Positions 34,276 through 43,037 of a stretch of 64,000 bases of DNA are shown piece by piece. The notes under the pieces were generated by a model. The model was not told the DNA's origin. It was given only the letters and a program-made list of their open reading frames with translations, and did not search any database. Positions within the stretch are counted from its first letter, which is position 1; each line of letters begins with the position of its first letter. Source of the DNA: JAUILA01 sp964563925 (lineage in GTDB: Bacteria > Bacteroidota > Bacteroidia > Cytophagales > Cyclobacteriaceae); assembly GCA_964563925.1 (NCBI GenBank), contig CAZLZD010000001.1, forward strand, positions 62,001 through 126,000, given 5' to 3'. A program made the position numbers and the translations under genes.

Positions 34276-35754
34276 ATGAAAAAGGAAATTACATTACCCA
34301 AGATATCGGAAAGCGATGAAAAAGGAATGGTGGCTGAAGTATATGTCAGTGAAGGCGATCAGGTCAGCTCCGAAGATGCCATTCTTGCGGTAGAAAGCGA
34401 CAAGGCCACGGTGGATATACCTGTGGAAGAAGGAGGGACGATTCTTGAGTTAAAGGTAAAGGAAGGGGATGAAGTGGCATCCGGCGACCTGTTGCTGATC
34501 CTGGAGACCGACGCCGGTGAAAAAGATGAACCGGCTGATGATAAAGATGAGGAGGAAAGGCAGGAGGTCAGCCAGGCAGCCAGGAAGGATGAGGATGAAG
34601 AACAGGCGGAAAGCAAGCCCGCCAGGGCGGATGAGGATGATGGCGGAAAAGACAAGAAAGAGGAGAAGACCGGGAAAGAAGCAAAAGACAGCACCGGTGA
34701 TTCAGGTGAGGATGATGAAAAGAAAAAGGAGAAAAAGGAATTAAAGGAGGAAAAGGACCAGCAGTCCGGGAAGCCTGAAAAGTCAGCCACACAGGCAAAA
34801 CAGGAGAATAAGGAAGATAAAGACGACGATCGGGACGGATCCGGAAGCGGACGCCAGGCAGCGTCAGAAACAACAGATCCGGAGATAAGGGCTACGCCCC
34901 TTGTGCGCGAGATGGCAAGGGAGCTCGGGGTTGGTATGAGGGAGATCCTTAAAAACAGGAAGGGGCCTGAGATGCAGATTACCCGGGACGACCTGTTTGA
35001 TTATGTGAAAGAACGTATGAAGGGCAACAAGGGAATATCAGCCGACCCGTCATTGCCTGACTTTTCACAATGGGGAGATACCAGCCGTGAGACCCTGTCC
35101 CCGGTACGGCGCAAGGTGGCTGAAGTTACGCGTCAGGCGTGGACAACCATTCCCCATGTGACGAACCATGAATACGCAGATGTTTCGGACATGAATGGCC
35201 ATTTGGAAAAACTGGAAGGTGACCCAAAAATAACCCTGACCGCCGTGGTTATAAAGATACTTGCCGAGGCGCTCATTAAGTTCCCCCGGTTTAACAGCAG
35301 CCTGGATGCGGCAAAACAGGAACTGGTGTTAAAAGAATACGTGAATATCGCCGTGGCTGTGGACACGGACTCCGGCCTTTTCATGCCGGTGATCAGGAAG
35401 GCAGATCAGAAATCACTGACCCGGCTGGCCGAAGACCTCAGGGACCTCGCCGGCAAGGCCAGGGACCAGAAACTGGCCAAGGAAGATATGGAAGGTGGAA
35501 ATTTCGCCCTCTCCAACCTGGGCGGAATTGGCGGGGCACTCTTTACGCCCGTTATTTTTCCCCCGCATGTCGCCATACTTGGATTATCAAGGATGAAAAA
35601 GGAGGCCCGGTGGACCGGAAGCGAGTTTGAACCAAGGGATATTCTCCCGCTGTCATTATCCTATGATCATCGAGTCATTGACGGAGCCGATGCGGCAAGA
35701 TTCCTTGACTTTGTACGCAAGGCGCTCGAGAATCCATTAAAACTAATCAGCTGA
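34276..35754 (+). CDS. aceF: Pyruvate dehydrogenase E2, dihydrolipoyl acetyltransferase
   Basis: A single N-terminal lipoyl domain (1-78) has the lipoylated lysine K43 in ESDKATV. A linker of about 115 residues (82-200) is almost wholly Lys, Glu, Asp, Gln and Ser. A peripheral-subunit-binding domain follows (about 203-240, ATPLVREMARELGV), then the catalytic domain ending with YDHRVIDGADAARFL, containing the DHRxxDG active site. The linker replaces the usual Ala-Pro-rich swinging arm. The gene is directly downstream of aceE. Confidence 0.95.
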   Translation: MKKEITLPKISESDEKGMVAEVYVSEGDQVSSEDAILAVESDKATVDIPVEEGGTILELKVKEGDEVASGDLLLILETDAGEKDEPADDKDEEERQEVSQAARKDEDEEQAESKPARADEDDGGKDKKEEKTGKEAKDSTGDSGEDDEKKKEKKELKEEKDQQSGKPEKSATQAKQENKEDKDDDRDGSGSGRQAASETTDPEIRATPLVREMARELGVGMREILKNRKGPEMQITRDDLFDYVKERMKGNKGISADPSLPDFSQWGDTSRETLSPVRRKVAEVTRQAWTTIPHVTNHEYADVSDMNGHLEKLEGDPKITLTAVVIKILAEALIKFPRFNSSLDAAKQELVLKEYVNIAVAVDTDSGLFMPVIRKADQKSLTRLAEDLRDLAGKARDQKLAKEDMEGGNFALSNLGGIGGALFTPVIFPPHVAILGLSRMKKEARWTGSEFEPRDILPLSLSYDHRVIDGADAARFLDFVRKALENPLKLIS

Positions 35755-35855
35755 AACTATCCCCTGGGCCCAGGGTCATCCCTTCCCGGGGCGTGTACAA
35801 TCTGTAACATACAGAAAAGGTATCGGCATCCCAATGGGTCATTCATGAAAACTGA

Positions 35856-36434
35856 TCACTCGGGGGTGATCATAATATGTGCCCTGTACGTGCCGGCATC
35901 CATAAGCCAGGGAGCGCCCGGGGCCATAGGCTTTAACGGTAATCCGGTACTTTCCTGGGTGGCAAAAGGAATGTAAACCACATACCGTACCTTACCACCG
36001 CTAACCTCACCGGTTTCCCAATCAATGGATCCGTCTTCGCCGTAAAAAATAAACAAGGTTGTCGGATCTTCCGGCATGGTTAATAAGCCATCCTGAACTT
36101 CCTGGTCCCGCTTTGTGAAAACGTCCATTCTTCCCATTCCCTTGGCACGAAGTTCTCTTCCGCGTTTCATGAATGGTTCAAGGTCTTTATGGTAACAGGC
36201 GATGTTGACTCCTTCGGCGGCCGGGTTATCTGCCAGGCAAATTAACTCATTGGTTCCCTGGTGAATGACCGACAAATTCCCTTCCTGGTCATAACCCATC
36301 ACGGTGGCATTTTCACGCATTTCTTCAGGGGCTGGTAAAACCGCGGTCAGAAGTTGTATTTCACGGTCAGGTACCTGGGAGAGTGACAATCCCGGGCATA
36401 GCAAGAGGGCAAAACAGAGGGTCAGATAGTTCAT
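35856..36434 (-). CDS. Secreted hypothetical protein
   Basis: From Met at 36434 the protein has 192 residues with a signal peptide (about 1-20, ending LSLS). It has no recognised domain; the C-terminal half includes PEDPTTLFIFYGEDG and a terminal YRAHIMITPE. Proteins of this kind are common in Bacteroidota and other environmental bacteria, but I cannot name a function. An in-frame ATG at 36452 would add six residues. Monocistronic by its surroundings. Confidence 0.7.
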   Translation of the reverse strand: MNYLTLCFALLLCPGLSLSQVPDREIQLLTAVLPAPEEMRENATVMGYDQEGNLSVIHQGTNELICLADNPAAEGVNIACYHKDLEPFMKRGRELRAKGMGRMDVFTKRDQEVQDGLLTMPEDPTTLFIFYGEDGSIDWETGEVSGGKVRYVVYIPFATQESTGLPLKPMAPGAPWLMDAGTYRAHIMITPE

Positions 36435-36504
36435 ATAGTCGAGGTTGAGCAAATAAGATCGTTATTTACCCAGAAATAGTCAAATACTGAAGGAAAAGGA
36501 ATAA

Positions 36505-36542
36505 AAAAAACGGCCTCCTGTTCACAGAAGACCGTTTTTTTT
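36505..36542 (-). terminator. Strong hairpin terminator
   Basis: AAAACGG(T/C)CTTCTGTGAACAGGAGG-type stem with A-runs on one side and a T-run on the other. It sits 14 bp downstream of the DUF2383 gene end on the minus strand and would end its transcript. It is nearly symmetric and could also act in the plus direction. Confidence 0.8.
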
Positions 36543-36555
36543 GGTTCGCCAGGAC

Positions 36556-37014
36556 TTAATCCAGCACCTCTTCAATTCGTTTCAGCTCACTGATGCATTC
36601 CTGCACGCGGTTACGCTGTTCACGGATAAGGTCCCTTTCAGGTCCCACAATTTCCTTTTCTTTCAACAGATCGTCGTAATCCTCAAGGGCAGATTTTTCT
36701 CCCCTGATACATTCTTCAACAATTTCCTCTTCCTTGTCGGTGGAAAAGGCGGCTTTTACATCCATCCAGGTTCTGTGCAGGTTCCCTTTGAAGGATCCTT
36801 CTTCAATCTTCCTGGCTGAATTGTCTTCAAGGACGTGGGTGCTGTTTTGAAGGTTGAGGGCAAACTCCCTGCGCTGGCGGGCTTCCTTCCGGAAGGCATT
36901 CTCCAGCTCGGTATTATTGACTTTGTCCGCAGCCTTCTCATAGCCTTTCATGGCGTCCACATTTCGTTTGATCACATCTTTCAGATCGTCGTCATATACT
37001 TTATGGCTCCTCAT
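36556..37014 (-). CDS. DUF2383/PA2169-type four-helix-bundle protein
   Basis: A 152-residue all-helical, highly charged protein matching the PA2169 family of ferritin-like bundles (DUF2383). Characteristic features are the N-terminal LKDVIKRNVDAMKGYEKAAD, followed by FRKEARQRREFA, and GEKSALEDYDDLLKE near the C-terminus. Members are often induced by general stress. The metal-binding residues of true ferritins are not evident. It has its own terminator. Confidence 0.85.
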   Translation of the reverse strand: MRSHKVYDDDLKDVIKRNVDAMKGYEKAADKVNNTELENAFRKEARQRREFALNLQNSTHVLEDNSARKIEEGSFKGNLHRTWMDVKAAFSTDKEEEIVEECIRGEKSALEDYDDLLKEKEIVGPERDLIREQRNRVQECISELKRIEEVLD

Positions 37015-37217
37015 AACTTATTGATTTATTGGTTAAAAAATTCAATAACTATTATTACCAAAATGATGCCATCGGTTTATTGGAGAAATAGCCCGGATTC
37101 GGCAGGCAGGGGTGATGGGTGTGATCAACAAATGCTGTAACAAATTCCACAGGATTTTACGGCACCCTTATTTTTAGTATATTATTCCATTCTCAATTCA
37201 ACCTAAACAATCAGATA

Positions 37218-38228
37218 ATGCGTATTACAACAACTTTAGGATTAATCTTTTCGGTTTTTTGGCTTCTGACGGGATGTGCCTCCGGCACAGCCGACCAGGA
37301 GAATGAATCTTCCGACCCGCAGGAGGTGCTGGAAGCTTCCGTTCCTGAGGAGTTCCCGGTTTTTGGCAACCTGGTGACCATCACGAGTAATCAGATGGAT
37401 TTCCAGGTACCCGGTGAAATCCCTTCCGGACTCACCACGTTTCGTTATGTGAATAATTCATCCATGACCCATCTTATATTATTTGACAAGATGCCCGTGG
37501 TGGATGGTGTCCAGTTGACCCACGAAAATTCCGTTAAAGAGGTGGTTCCCCCTTTCCAGGAAGGAATGGACTTACTTAACGAAGGGAAAACGGAGGAAGC
37601 CATGGAAGCATTCGGCAAATTACCGGCCTGGTATCCTGAGGTAACATTTCCCGGAGGTGTCGGCCTTACCGGTGCGAATACGACTACCCAGGTCACCATG
37701 AACATGGAGCCCGGCACCTATACCTTTGAATGCTATGTAAAAACCAATGGCGTGTTTCATACCTCGGAAGGGATGGCAGTTACGGTTGTGGTTACCGACT
37801 CAGGGGATGCGGCAGGAGACCTCCCCGAAGCCGATGTGGTGGTTAATGTAAATGAAGATGGATTTGCGATGGACGGCACGCCCACCGAAGGGATGCAGAC
37901 GTTCAGGGTGAATTATCATTCCCAAAAAGTTCATGAGCATTTCCTGAAAACGGATGTAAACATCGTAAAACTTGATCCGGAGGTGAACCCCAATGAGGTC
38001 CAGGTATGGGTGAACTGGATGGTTCCGACCGGACTTGAAACGCCTGCTCCTGCTCATTTTGCCGGAGGCATTCAGGAAATGCCGGAAGGTGGGTCAGGAG
38101 TCTTTACCGTCAGACTTGAAGCAGGCGAATACGCCCTGATCGCGGAAGTGCCTGAGTCCGGAAGCAAGGGGTTATTTAAAACCTTCACCGTTTCTTCTGC
38201 CAGTGCGGCCAGTGCAAGTGGTAACTGA
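37218..38228 (+). CDS. Lipoprotein with two tandem beta-sandwich (cupredoxin-like) domains
   Basis: A 336-residue lipoprotein (lipobox LLTGC, Cys about 20). Two related domains are visible: about 55-190 (PSGLTTFRYVNNSSMTHLILF and EPGTYTFECYVKTNGVFHTSEG) and 200-330 (TEGMQTFRVNYHSQKVHEHFLKT and EAGEYALIAEVPE). Each has the pattern of cupredoxin-like sandwiches (T-F-R-V-N..., G-E/T-Y-x-x-x-x-x-V). Copper ligands are incomplete, so copper binding is not claimed. It is single-gene; a hairpin terminator follows. Confidence 0.75.
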   Translation: MRITTTLGLIFSVFWLLTGCASGTADQENESSDPQEVLEASVPEEFPVFGNLVTITSNQMDFQVPGEIPSGLTTFRYVNNSSMTHLILFDKMPVVDGVQLTHENSVKEVVPPFQEGMDLLNEGKTEEAMEAFGKLPAWYPEVTFPGGVGLTGANTTTQVTMNMEPGTYTFECYVKTNGVFHTSEGMAVTVVVTDSGDAAGDLPEADVVVNVNEDGFAMDGTPTEGMQTFRVNYHSQKVHEHFLKTDVNIVKLDPEVNPNEVQVWVNWMVPTGLETPAPAHFAGGIQEMPEGGSGVFTVRLEAGEYALIAEVPESGSKGLFKTFTVSSASAASASGN

Positions 38229-38241
38229 CACATACAAATTT

Positions 38242-38287
38242 TGAGGCGCTTGTTCCACATTACCTGGTGGACTAGGGCCTCATTTTT
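38242..38287 (+). terminator. Rho-independent terminator after the lipoprotein gene
   Basis: Outer stem TGAGGC/GCCTCA and inner stem TCCAC/GTGGA form an extended hairpin, followed directly by TTTTT (38283-38287). Confidence 0.7.
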
Positions 38288-38391
38288 ATTCCTTCCTGTT
38301 TACCTGCCAGTGCCTGGCCTTATGGCATGATTTTATTGGTTATAAGGATGGTTGCTAAAACCCTTCCGGAAAACCTGAAACCTAAAATATT

Positions 38392-38970
38392 ATGTCTGCC
38401 ACCGACGATAAACTCAGAGAATACAAAGACAAACGAAAATCCGGTAAATCATCGGAACCAACCGGAAAGGAGGGTAGTAAGGTTCCTGGAAACGCCTTTT
38501 CCTTTCAGAAGCATGATGCCAGTACACTTCACTATGATTTTCGGCTGGTTTGCGACGGGGTTTTGAAATCATGGGCAGTACCCAAAGGTCCGTCTACCGA
38601 CCCTTCCGAGAAACGCCTGGCGGTGCAAACCGAGGATCACCCCCTTGATTACCTGGCGTATGAAGGAGTGATCCCGGAAGGAGAATATGGTGCCGGAACG
38701 GTGCTGTTGTGGGATAAAGGCACGTATGATTACCTTGGTAAGGAAGATGATCCGCCACTTTCACGCGCCATTGAAAAGGGTCATTTTAAGATATTCCTTA
38801 AAGGGGAGAAAATCCGAGGCGGTTATGCGATGACCCGGATGAATTCGGATAAACAGGAATGGCTCCTTGTCAAGATGGATGATGAGGAAGCCGATGCGCG
38901 AAGAAATCCTGTGAGCACCGAGCCCAGGTCGGTAAAGAGCCAAAAGAAGATCGATGAAATCAGGGAATAA
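38392..38970 (+). CDS. LigD-type 3'-phosphoesterase, stand-alone
   Basis: A 192-residue protein corresponding to the LigD phosphoesterase (PE) domain, which trims 3' phosphates and ribonucleotides at breaks. Metal and catalytic residues are in HDASTLHYDFRL (H41, H47, D49), with SWAVPKGPS and VIPEGEYGAGTV also present. Its last 17 bp overlap the start of the ligase gene. In fused LigD proteins of Pseudomonas the domain order PE-ligase-polymerase matches this gene order. No Ku gene is in the window. Confidence 0.93.
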   Translation: MSATDDKLREYKDKRKSGKSSEPTGKEGSKVPGNAFSFQKHDASTLHYDFRLVCDGVLKSWAVPKGPSTDPSEKRLAVQTEDHPLDYLAYEGVIPEGEYGAGTVLLWDKGTYDYLGKEDDPPLSRAIEKGHFKIFLKGEKIRGGYAMTRMNSDKQEWLLVKMDDEEADARRNPVSTEPRSVKSQKKIDEIRE

Positions 38971-39910
38971 TATTCCGGACTGGACTGCCCCCATGCTGGC
39001 CACCCTCACTGAAGAGTATTTTTCAGATCCCGGATGGATCTATGAACGAAAACTGGATGGGGTGAGGTGCCTTGTATTTAAGGCTGACGGTAAGGTCCGC
39101 ATACTTTCCCGGAACAGGAATTCACTCAATAAAATGTATCCGGAAATTCATCGGGCTGTCACGAATATGAAGGCTGATAATTTCGTGGCCGATGGTGAGA
39201 TAGTCACTTTTGAAGGAAATCTGACCAGTTTTTCGCGCCTGCAGAAACGTATTAATGTGTCCTCTCCCGGCGACGAGTTATTGGCGAATGTTCCTGTATT
39301 TCTTTACCTCTTTGATCTTCTGTACCATGATGGTGAAAATATCGGGGAAAAGCCACTCAGAGAAAGGAAGTCGCTTCTCCGGACTTCCCTGAAATTTGAT
39401 GATCCTCTTCGATATTGCATGCATCATAATGAACATGGTGAGCAATTACTGGAAGAAGCCTGTTCCAAAGGCTGGGAGGGCCTCATTGCCAAGCGTGCCG
39501 ATGCGCCCTATACCCATTCGCGTTCTTCCGACTGGCTCAAATTCAAATGCGTGAACCAGCAGGAACTTGTTATTGCCGGCTACACCGATCCTAAGGGGGA
39601 ACGGGTTGGTTTCGGAGCCTTACTGGTGGGTTTCTATGAGAATGACTCGTTGAAATATGCAGGTAAAGTAGGGACCGGGTTCAGTGATGAAGAGTTGAAG
39701 AGGCTGCATGCCGACATGAAAAAAAGGGAAACCAATGAATCACCTTTTGATGAAGACGTCAGGGAAACCGGGGCACACTGGATTAAACCCGAGCTGGTGG
39801 CGGAAATTGGATTTACCGAATGGACCGGAGATCATAAACTCAGGCACCCAAGGTATCTCGGGTTGAGAAAAGATAAGAATGCGTCCGAGGTAGTTAAAGA
39901 AGCACCATGA
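38954..39910 (+). CDS. ATP-dependent DNA ligase (LigD ligase domain)
   Basis: A 318-residue stand-alone ligase. The adenylation lysine is K33 in ERKLDGVR (KxDG). Further nucleotidyltransferase motifs are SRNRNS, DGEIVTFE, EGLIAKR and WLKFKC. A C-terminal OB-fold region follows (KYAGKVGTGFSDEEL). It seals breaks for NHEJ in the LigD context. It overlaps the PE gene by 17 bp and the polymerase gene by 4 bp (ATGA). Confidence 0.93.
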   Translation: MKSGNNIPDWTAPMLATLTEEYFSDPGWIYERKLDGVRCLVFKADGKVRILSRNRNSLNKMYPEIHRAVTNMKADNFVADGEIVTFEGNLTSFSRLQKRINVSSPGDELLANVPVFLYLFDLLYHDGENIGEKPLRERKSLLRTSLKFDDPLRYCMHHNEHGEQLLEEACSKGWEGLIAKRADAPYTHSRSSDWLKFKCVNQQELVIAGYTDPKGERVGFGALLVGFYENDSLKYAGKVGTGFSDEELKRLHADMKKRETNESPFDEDVRETGAHWIKPELVAEIGFTEWTGDHKLRHPRYLGLRKDKNASEVVKEAP

Positions 39911-40794
39911 AAACTGAACACGACATATCTTTTTCCCATACCGGAAAGATCATGTTTCCGGATAAAGGTCTTACCAAGGAGGATATCCTGACTTATTATG
40001 ACCAGGTGGCCGGGTATATACTGCCTCACCTGGAAAGCCGGCCGTTGATGCTTCAGCGGTTTCCCGACGGGATCGAAGAGGAGGGGTTCTACCAGAAGAA
40101 TGCCTCGGATTATTTCCCGGACTGGATTCAGCGGAAAGAATTGAAGAAGGAGGGAGGAACCGTCACCCATGTAATCTGCAATGACCGCGATACGCTGCTG
40201 TATCTTGTCAACCAGGGAACCCTCTCATTTCATACCTGGCTGAGTTGTGCCGATGCCCCCGATTGCCCCGATAAGATGATCATTGACCTGGACCCGGGTG
40301 GAGAAGACTTCACCCAGGTGCAGGAGGCGGCGCGTGCCCTTCACGAGGAACTGAAGGAGCTTAAGATTAAGTCATTCGTAATGACGACCGGTTCTCGCGG
40401 GCTGCACGTAATCATCCGCCTTGACGGGAAAGAAAATTTTGAGGTAAGCCGTACGGCAGCCCGTGCCCTTGGTGAACGTATGACCCATAAAAACCCAGGT
40501 ATATTTACGCTCGAGCCTTATAAAAAGGACCGTGAAGGTAAATTATATTTTGACCTGCAGCGTAACGCCTATGCCCAGACCGGCATTACACCCTTCAGCC
40601 TGAGGCCAAAAAATGGAGCGCCTGTGGCCACACCGCTGGACTGGGATGAAGCCCTTTCCGCAGGTATGGAAAGTACGAAATATCATTCCGGCAATCTCTT
40701 CAGGCGCCTTGGGCAGAAAAGCAATCCATGGGCAGGGTATAACGAGTCGGCCTGCAACGCATCGGAATTGAAGGAATTGCTGGAGAATGGTTAA
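39907..40794 (+). CDS. LigD-type polymerase/primase
   Basis: A 295-residue archaeo-eukaryotic-primase-fold polymerase of the LigD type, which fills gaps with NTPs or dNTPs at breaks. The metal-binding motif is DLDPGG (D127, D129), followed by TTGSRGLHV. LYFDLQRNAYAQTGITPFSLRP contains the third acidic residue. Its ATG overlaps the ligase stop (ATGA), indicating coupled translation. The 3' end overlaps the convergent aquaporin by 4 bp. Confidence 0.93.
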   Translation: MKTEHDISFSHTGKIMFPDKGLTKEDILTYYDQVAGYILPHLESRPLMLQRFPDGIEEEGFYQKNASDYFPDWIQRKELKKEGGTVTHVICNDRDTLLYLVNQGTLSFHTWLSCADAPDCPDKMIIDLDPGGEDFTQVQEAARALHEELKELKIKSFVMTTGSRGLHVIIRLDGKENFEVSRTAARALGERMTHKNPGIFTLEPYKKDREGKLYFDLQRNAYAQTGITPFSLRPKNGAPVATPLDWDEALSAGMESTKYHSGNLFRRLGQKSNPWAGYNESACNASELKELLENG

Positions 40795-41507
40795 CCGATC
40801 AGGGGAATGTACCCTTCAATCAGGACAAACAGTCCGGCCGCAAGCAAACCGCCCAGTACTGGCCCGACTACCGGCACCCAGGCATACGACCAGTTGCTGT
40901 CCTCTTTAACCACCAGTGCATGCAGGATGCGCGGGGAGAGGTCACGGGCCGGATTGATTGCATACCCTGTACTTCCGCCCAGCGAAAGACCGATGGCCAT
41001 CACGACAAGGGCCACAGGAAACGCATTCATGGACCCGAGACCGTCCCCATCCACCAGGTAAAACAGCGGATACACCAGGGCAAATGTGCCAATGGCTTCC
41101 GTGATCATATTGTAGCGGTAATTCCGTATTGCAGGTCCGGTCGAGAAAACCCCAAGCTTTTCGCCAGGTTCGGAGGTCGCACGAAAATGATTGATATAGG
41201 CGAGGTAGGCAAGCGATGAACCAAGAAAGGCACCGATCATCTGTGCGGTGATGTAGCCCGGTACCTTGGCCCAGGCAAATTTCCCCGCCGCTGCGAGCCC
41301 GATCGTTACCGCCGGATTAATGTGCGCGCCGCTGATGGGCCCGGCTACAAATACGCCAATAAATACCGCGAGACCCCAGCCGAAGCCAATGACCATCCAG
41401 CCGGCATTGTTTCCAAAAGTCTTTTTAAGGGTTACATTGGCATTGACACCGGTTCCGAATAACATAAGGAGGCCGGTCCCGATCAATTCTCCAAGAATTT
41501 CTTTCAT
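40791..41507 (-). CDS. MIP-family channel, glycerol facilitator type
   Basis: From the Met at 41507 the channel has 238 residues and six membrane helices with two NPA boxes: HINPAVT and AINPARDLSPR. The Asp after the second NPAR is typical of glycerol facilitators rather than water-specific aquaporins. It probably mediates entry of glycerol or other small polyols. It is divergent from the phytoene-desaturase-like gene at 41593. No glycerol kinase is nearby, so substrate is inferred from NPARD only. Confidence 0.93.
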   Translation of the reverse strand: MKEILGELIGTGLLMLFGTGVNANVTLKKTFGNNAGWMVIGFGWGLAVFIGVFVAGPISGAHINPAVTIGLAAAGKFAWAKVPGYITAQMIGAFLGSSLAYLAYINHFRATSEPGEKLGVFSTGPAIRNYRYNMITEAIGTFALVYPLFYLVDGDGLGSMNAFPVALVVMAIGLSLGGSTGYAINPARDLSPRILHALVVKEDSNWSYAWVPVVGPVLGGLLAAGLFVLIEGYIPLIG

Positions 41508-41592
41508 ACGTCTTCTGAAGGATTTTCCCCGTAAGATAGTATAATAAATCACTTGTTCGTAGTTTTTACCCTTTCAAATACCTGATTCCGGA

Positions 41593-43020
41593 ATGGCAAA
41601 GAAATCCACGTACGATGCGATCGTGATAGGGAGTGGTCCGAACGGACTTGCCGCGGCGATCAGGTTGCAGCAGCAGGGAATACAAACCCTGGTTCTCGAA
41701 CGAAATCATACCGTCGGTGGTGCAACGCGCACCGAGGAGCGTACGTTACCCGGTTTCAGGCATGATACCGGGTCGGCTATTCACCCACTCGCATTTGCTT
41801 CTCCATATCTGAAAACACTTCCCCTCGGGGAGCACGGGCTGTCATGGGTATTCCCTGACATTCCTTTTGGTCATGCCCTGGCAGGGGGCGAGGCTGTGGT
41901 CTGTCACCGTGAAGTCAGGGATACCGCCGCCGGACTCGGACGCGATGAAAAGACCTATAACCGGATGATGAGAAAGCTGGTTATTCAATGGGAGAAGATT
42001 GAGAATGACCTGCTGGGCCCGCTTACCTGGCCTTCCCATCCGCTGACCCTGGCAGACTTTGGCTGGAAAGCCCTTATGCCTGCCGACAGGTTCAGCCGTT
42101 GGATGTTTCGCGGTCAGCCGGCCCGTACCTTGTTCATGGGTGCAGCCGCTCATGCCATTATGCCACTGAACTGGCTGGGAACCGCCTCGTTCGGACTCGT
42201 GCTGATGGCACTTGCCCACCGCACGGGCTGGCCCTTTCCAAAAGGAGGTGCCGGAGAACTCACCAGGGCGATGGCGGCATATTTTATAGCTGCAGGTGGC
42301 GAGGTGGTGTGCAATGAAACGGTTACTGACCTGGAGGCGTTGCCCGATGCCCGAATTATCCTGCTTGACATGACCCCCGACCAGATTCTCCGGTTAAAGC
42401 ACAATGGCCTGAGCGCCGGATATTCCAGGGCGCTGGATGCTTATTCCTACGGGGCAGGCGTTTGTAAGGTCGACTGGGCACTCAGTGAACCGGTGCCATT
42501 CCTGAACCAGGGGTTGAGGAAGGCGGGAACGGTCCATTTCGGGGAAACTCCGGCGGAGATTGCCCGGGCGGAATCTGACGTGTTTTCGGGGAAAATCTCC
42601 GAACGTCCTTATGTCCTGTTTGCCCAGCACTCGGTATTTGACCCTTCACGTGCCCCTGAGGGGCGTCATACTGCCTGGGCATATTGTCACGTGCCTCTGG
42701 GCAGTGATGCCGACGCCTCGGCCGCAATAGAATCACAGATCGAACGGGCGGCCCCTGGTTTCAGGGAATGTATAATTGGCAGGTCTGTCATGCGGACGAC
42801 ACACCTGGAGCAATGGAACCCCAATCTTGTGCAGGGTGATATCAACGGAGGCCGCCAGGACCTGACGCAACTGTTTACGCGTCCGACAAAAAAATTACGT
42901 CCTTACCGGACTTCGCGGGGTAACCTGTACATTTGCTCATCCTCCACACCTCCCGGTGGAGGTGTTCACGGGATGTGCGGATTTCATGCAGCGGAAGTAG
43001 CCCTGCGTGACCATTTTTAA
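41593..43020 (+). CDS. Phytoene-desaturase-like FAD-dependent oxidoreductase
   Basis: A 475-residue flavoprotein of the CrtI/amine-oxidase superfamily. The ADP-binding motif is VIGSGPNGLAAAIRLQQQG at the N-terminus followed by E of beta-2 (LVLERN). The C-terminal FAD motif region has LYICSSSTPPGGGVHGMCGFHAA. The family includes carotenoid desaturases and isomerases, but this subgroup is separate from true CrtI, and no carotenoid genes are nearby. The SDR follows after 17 bp. Confidence 0.88.
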   Translation: MAKKSTYDAIVIGSGPNGLAAAIRLQQQGIQTLVLERNHTVGGATRTEERTLPGFRHDTGSAIHPLAFASPYLKTLPLGEHGLSWVFPDIPFGHALAGGEAVVCHREVRDTAAGLGRDEKTYNRMMRKLVIQWEKIENDLLGPLTWPSHPLTLADFGWKALMPADRFSRWMFRGQPARTLFMGAAAHAIMPLNWLGTASFGLVLMALAHRTGWPFPKGGAGELTRAMAAYFIAAGGEVVCNETVTDLEALPDARIILLDMTPDQILRLKHNGLSAGYSRALDAYSYGAGVCKVDWALSEPVPFLNQGLRKAGTVHFGETPAEIARAESDVFSGKISERPYVLFAQHSVFDPSRAPEGRHTAWAYCHVPLGSDADASAAIESQIERAAPGFRECIIGRSVMRTTHLEQWNPNLVQGDINGGRQDLTQLFTRPTKKLRPYRTSRGNLYICSSSTPPGGGVHGMCGFHAAEVALRDHF

Positions 43021-43037
43021 CAACTAAAACATATACG

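Noticed and set aside
34359..34790. A Ser/Phe-rich minus-strand frame opposite the E2 linker
   Set aside because: It mirrors the Lys/Glu-rich codons of the E2 linker and has no independent support.
35762..35775. 14-bp perfect palindrome CCCTGGGCCCAGGG after the E2 gene as terminator
   Set aside because: It has no loop or T-run and so cannot be supported as an intrinsic terminator.
38392..40794. LigD split explained as sequencing frameshifts
   Set aside because: Each junction has a good start and an overlapping stop (17 bp and ATGA), and each product begins and ends at natural domain boundaries. True separate genes are more likely, though resequencing could settle it.
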